DNA of 43,338 nt, from contig JAUIAU010000025.1 in NCBI GenBank assembly GCA_030425185.1, positions 1-43,338 on the forward strand, in the 5' to 3' direction. The notes beneath the pieces were generated by a model, which saw only the letters and a program-made list of their open reading frames with translations, did not search any database and was not told the origin of the DNA. The stretch is from Alphaproteobacteria bacterium (lineage in GTDB: Bacteria > Pseudomonadota > Alphaproteobacteria > Rhodobacterales > Rhodobacteraceae). The position numbers and the translations under genes were made by a program. Below, piece by piece: positions 40,809-43,338 of the stretch (its first letter is position 1; each line of letters begins with the position of its first letter).

Positions 40809-41761
40809 CCGGCGATCATTTCGGCCTGTTTGACGATGACTTCGGCCTGCTTGATCGAGGCGATGTCCACCAGCCGCCCCTTGTAGACGGTCGCGCCCTG
40901 TCCGCTGCGCTTGGCCTCGTCCATCGCGGCGAGGATCTCGCGGGCTTCGGTGACCGCGGCCTCGGTGGGCGTGAACACCTCGTTGGCCAGCGCGACCTGC
41001 TTCGGATGGATCGCCCACTTGCCGACCATGCCGAGCGTCGCCGACCGCAGCGCCTGCGCCCGGAAGCCGTCGTCGTCGGAGAAGTCGCCGTAAGGGCCGT
41101 CGACCGGCAGCACCCCGTGCGTCCGGCAGGCGGCGACGATGGCGGCCTGCGCCCAGTGCCACGGATCGGCCCAGTATTTCTGGCCCGCGTGGTGCATGTA
41201 GTAATTTTCCTGCGTCCCGCCGATCCCCGTGGTCTGCATGCCCATCGAGGCCGCGAAGTCCGCGGCACCGAGGCTCATGGCGCGCAGGCGGGGCGACCCG
41301 GCGGCAATCGCCTCGACATGGCTGATGCCGGCCGCGCTTTCGATGATCACCTCGAAGCCCAGCGGTTTCGTCCGGCCCGTGGCACGCTCGACCGCGGTCA
41401 CCAGCGCATCGACGGCATAGAGGTCCTCGGCACAGCCGACCTTCGGGATCATGATCTGGTCGAGACGGTCGCTGCCCTGCTCCAGCAGGTCCACCACGTC
41501 CCGGTACCAGTAGGGCGTATCGAGGCCGTTGATCCGCACGCTCAGGGTCTTGGTGCCCCAGTCGATGTCCCCGATCGCCTGGATCGCGTTCTTCCGCGCC
41601 TCGGCCTTGTCGTCGGGGGCAACCGAGTCCTCGAGGTCGAGGTTGACCACGTCCGCAGCGCTCGCCGCCATCTTCTCGAAGATCGCGGGACGCGACGCCG
41701 GGCCGAAAAGCTGGCAGCGGTTCGGACGGGCGACGGGGGCGGGCTGCAGGCGGAAGCTCAT
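40805..41761 (-). CDS. mcl1: L-malyl-CoA / beta-methylmalyl-CoA lyase
   Basis: 318 aa, matching Rhodobacter Mcl1. In the ethylmalonyl-CoA pathway it cleaves beta-methylmalyl-CoA to glyoxylate and propionyl-CoA and condenses glyoxylate with acetyl-CoA. CQLFGPASRPAIFEKMA, VVNLDLEDSVAPDDKAEARK (metal and acid residues), MIPKVGCAEDLYAVDAL, EVIIESAAGISHVEAIAAGS (metal Glu), SLGAADFAASMGM and WAIHPKQVALANEVFTP are diagnostic. Strong single -10 upstream. No other pathway gene is in the window, which is normal since these genes are scattered. Confidence 0.93.
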   Translation of the reverse strand: MSFRLQPAPVARPNRCQLFGPASRPAIFEKMAASAADVVNLDLEDSVAPDDKAEARKNAIQAIGDIDWGTKTLSVRINGLDTPYWYRDVVDLLEQGSDRLDQIMIPKVGCAEDLYAVDALVTAVERATGRTKPLGFEVIIESAAGISHVEAIAAGSPRLRAMSLGAADFAASMGMQTTGIGGTQENYYMHHAGQKYWADPWHWAQAAIVAACRTHGVLPVDGPYGDFSDDDGFRAQALRSATLGMVGKWAIHPKQVALANEVFTPTEAAVTEAREILAAMDEAKRSGQGATVYKGRLVDIASIKQAEVIVKQAEMIAG

Positions 41762-41813
41762 GGGCGCTCCTTCGGTCTGGCAAGGAAGTTACGTCGGGTT
41801 CGCCGCGTGGGAT

Positions 41814-41819
41814 ATTATA
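41814..41819 (-). promoter_or_regulatory. mcl1 -10 element with flanking imperfect palindrome
   Basis: A perfect TATAAT on the minus strand 53 bp upstream of the ATG. No good -35 lies at 16-18 bp; in its place is an imperfect palindrome, TTGTGCGC with GCGCAA (about 41820-41837), which suggests activator control. Confidence 0.5.
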
Positions 41820-41864
41820 TTGCGCTGCGGCGCACAAGGCGCTTTTCGCACTCGCAGCATCCCG

Positions 41865-42599
41865 TCAGCGCGGCAGGCCCGCCCGCGCTTCCGCGATCAG
41901 ATGGTCGGAGGCTGTCTCGATGACCTGTTCGATCTCGGCCATGAAGGGCTCGACCAACAGGCCAGGCGCGATCCGGGGCAGGAACTCCACAACGGCGAGG
42001 CCCGGCTTGCGATAGACGCCGGTGCGGGGCCAGAACACCCCGACATTCGTCGCTGCGGGCACCACCGGCTGGCCGAGCGCGGCGTAAAGCGCACCGACGC
42101 CGACCTTGTAGGGGCGCTTCGCATCGGGCGCGACCCGCGTGCCCTGCGGATAGATCACCAGCTGCCCCTTCGGCGCGTCGGGCGCCGTGACGCCCTCGAC
42201 CATCTGCTGCACCGCCTTGGCCCGTTTGCCCCGGTCGACCGCCACGCATCCGATCCGCTTGGCGTACCAGCCGAGGATCGGGGCCCAGCGCAACGAGCTC
42301 TTCATTATGAAGCGGGGACGGGGAACGACCGAGACGATGATGATGATGTCGAAGAAGCTCTGGTGCTTCGACGCGAGGATGACCTCGTCCGTCGGCACGT
42401 CGCCCCGGACCTCGGAGTGCAGCCCGACCATCCAGCGCGCGGTCCAGCGCACCCAGCGGCAATAGGCGTGGACCGCCGCATAGGCCCGGTCGCGGTTGAT
42501 CATCGCCTGCGGCGTGTACCAGAGCGCGAAGACGAGCATCGCGGCGTACATCTGGAGCACGAAGACGAGCGAGCGCAGGTAGCGCCAGGCATAGGTCAT
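41865..42599 (-). CDS. plsC: 1-acyl-sn-glycerol-3-phosphate acyltransferase
   Basis: 244 aa, inner-membrane enzyme making phosphatidic acid. One N-terminal transmembrane helix (about 8-28); HX4D catalytic motif at His79 to Asp84 (SKHQSFFD); PRPRFIMKSSLRWAPILG; the YPQGTR motif (about 153-158) with Gln where many homologues have Glu. Its ATG overlaps the ftsX stop (ATGA), so plsC is translated from the ftsX transcript, a conserved alphaproteobacterial order. Confidence 0.93.
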   Translation of the reverse strand: MTYAWRYLRSLVFVLQMYAAMLVFALWYTPQAMINRDRAYAAVHAYCRWVRWTARWMVGLHSEVRGDVPTDEVILASKHQSFFDIIIIVSVVPRPRFIMKSSLRWAPILGWYAKRIGCVAVDRGKRAKAVQQMVEGVTAPDAPKGQLVIYPQGTRVAPDAKRPYKVGVGALYAALGQPVVPAATNVGVFWPRTGVYRKPGLAVVEFLPRIAPGLLVEPFMAEIEQVIETASDHLIAEARAGLPR

Positions 42600-43338
42600 G
42601 AGAGTCGTCCCAACATGCGGAGCGCCGCCGAGCGGGTTGCGAGGAACGCCACGGCGGCGGCCACCGGCGGAATGAAGGCGGGCGTGATCCAGCCCACCCC
42701 CTGGAAGCCGAGGCCGGTGAGGAAGCTGCCCGCGCTGTCGTTCCCGGGCAGCAGGGCGATGGCCACCAGCCCCAGCCCGGCGCCCAGCAGGGCCCCAAGA
42801 CCGGCGCGGTGCGTGAAGCGGCGGGTGAAGGCCCCGGCGATATAGACATCGCGGGCACCGACGAGGCGCAGCACCTCGATGATCTGGCGGTTCGCGGCCA
42901 GTGCGGCCTGCGCGGCGAGCGTGATCATCCCGGCCATCGCCCCGCCGATCAGGGCCAGCGACAGGAAGCCCAGCCAGCGCAGCCCCTCGGCGGCCTCGAC
43001 CAGCGGACGGCGCCAGCGGGTATGGTCGTCGAGGACTGCCCCCGGCGCTTCGGCGGCCAGACGCAGGCGCAGCCCGTCCGGCGCGAACCCGCGGGCATCC
43101 TCGATCACTTCGATCAGGCGCGGCAGCGGAAGATCGTCGAGCGGCAGCCCCGGACCCAGCCACGGCTCGAGCAGTTGCGCCTGCTCGGCATCCGGGATCA
43201 CCCGGAACGACGCGATGCCGGGCGTGGTCGCCAGAACCTGCTCGACGGCGCGGGTCTGCGTGTCGAGCTGACCTTCGGGCGCGGAGATGCGGATGGTCGA
43301 GGCGCGCGCCAGCGCCTCGGACCAGGTCTCGGCCACGC
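42596..43338 (-). CDS. ftsX: Cell-division ABC transporter permease FtsX, C-terminal part
   Basis: About 247 codons are inside the window; the N-terminus lies beyond the right edge. The visible part contains the extracytoplasmic loop region (IRISAPEGQLDTQTRAVEQV, then ...DARGFAPDGL, LEPWLGPGLPLDDLP) followed by three transmembrane helices (about 118-140, 165-190 and 210-235 of the fragment) with NRQIIEVLRLVGARDVYI before the second, a classic FtsX segment. FtsX with FtsE controls peptidoglycan hydrolases at the septum. ftsE would be expected just off the edge. Confidence 0.9.
   Translation of the reverse strand, partial: VAETWSEALARASTIRISAPEGQLDTQTRAVEQVLATTPGIASFRVIPDAEQAQLLEPWLGPGLPLDDLPLPRLIEVIEDARGFAPDGLRLRLAAEAPGAVLDDHTRWRRPLVEAAEGLRWLGFLSLALIGGAMAGMITLAAQAALAANRQIIEVLRLVGARDVYIAGAFTRRFTHRAGLGALLGAGLGLVAIALLPGNDSAGSFLTGLGFQGVGWITPAFIPPVAAAVAFLATRSAALRMLGRLS

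Noticed and set aside
42596-43338. Truncated ftsX
   Set aside because: The missing N-terminus is due to the window edge, not a broken gene.

Overview
The window is a stretch of a G+C-rich alphaproteobacterial chromosome, most probably Rhodobacterales (Roseobacter/Paracoccus/Rhodobacter relatives). This is inferred from characteristic genes and neighbourhoods: a membrane-anchored cytochrome c of the cycM type beside pheA, a DUF1013/TrcR cell-cycle regulator, COQ9 divergent from rpsU, malyl-CoA lyase of the ethylmalonyl-CoA pathway, the N-formylglutamate amidohydrolase-DUF1244 pair, and DgcN-DgcA. I saw no tRNA or rRNA gene, CRISPR array, insertion sequence or phage gene. Coding density is very high, no gap exceeds 300 bp, and there is no clear compositional island. 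Most long ORFs opposite real genes are GC-driven shadows.

Layout. 1-2.7 kb: the start of a YejB-type permease gene, its YejA-type peptide-binding protein, and a membrane-bound cytochrome c with terminator and promoter. 2.9-5.2 kb: prephenate dehydratase, an SRPBCC protein and NudC. 5.26-10.6 kb: the 4.5S/SRP RNA with a clear promoter, then on the opposite strand a coupled ankyrin-repeat/small membrane protein pair, then dnaX, a small exported membrane protein, ybaB and recR. 10.6-17.5 kb: a secreted DUF4453-like protein overlapping a sarcosine-oxidase-like flavoenzyme, TrcR, a T2 ribonuclease, an HpcH/HpaI aldolase, two zinc-free quinone oxidoreductases and COQ9. 17.5-21.9 kb: rpsU with promoter and terminator, a phytanoyl-CoA-dioxygenase-like enzyme, HupE/UreJ with a coupled membrane partner, and an Lrp-type regulator divergent from alanine dehydrogenase.

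21.9-31.3 kb is a rearranged phenylalanyl-tRNA synthetase/ribosomal region. pheT (+) and pheS (-) converge on ytoQ, a GST gene, mscL and a secreted protein gene. trkH and an unusual LTD-like/Hint protein lie between pheS and rpmI-rplT. 31.3-36.4 kb: pyk followed by a small membrane protein gene with an in-frame stop, the formylglutamate amidohydrolase-DUF1244-MOSC operon, a D-amino-acid-type aminotransferase and a secreted hypothetical protein. 36.4-43.3 kb: the dgcN-dgcA D-glutamate operon with a strong terminator, accA, a LysE exporter divergent from an Lrp regulator, malyl-CoA lyase, and plsC coupled to ftsX, which runs off the window.

Themes: information processing (dnaX-ybaB-recR, ffs, pheS/pheT, rpsU, rpmI-rplT), amino-acid and D-amino-acid metabolism (pheA, ald, aminotransferase, dgcNA, formylglutamate hydrolase, LysE), and quinone/respiratory functions (cytochrome c, COQ9, two quinone reductases). 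Several housekeeping genes have recognisable promoters: a TTG- or TGG-type -35, a spacer of 16-18 bp and a TATA-type -10, often with an upstream TGC. I did not find a convincing new defence or mobile system. The best candidates for something undescribed are the ankyrin/membrane pair inserted between ffs and dnaX, the LTD-Hint protein, and the interrupted small membrane protein gene after pyk.
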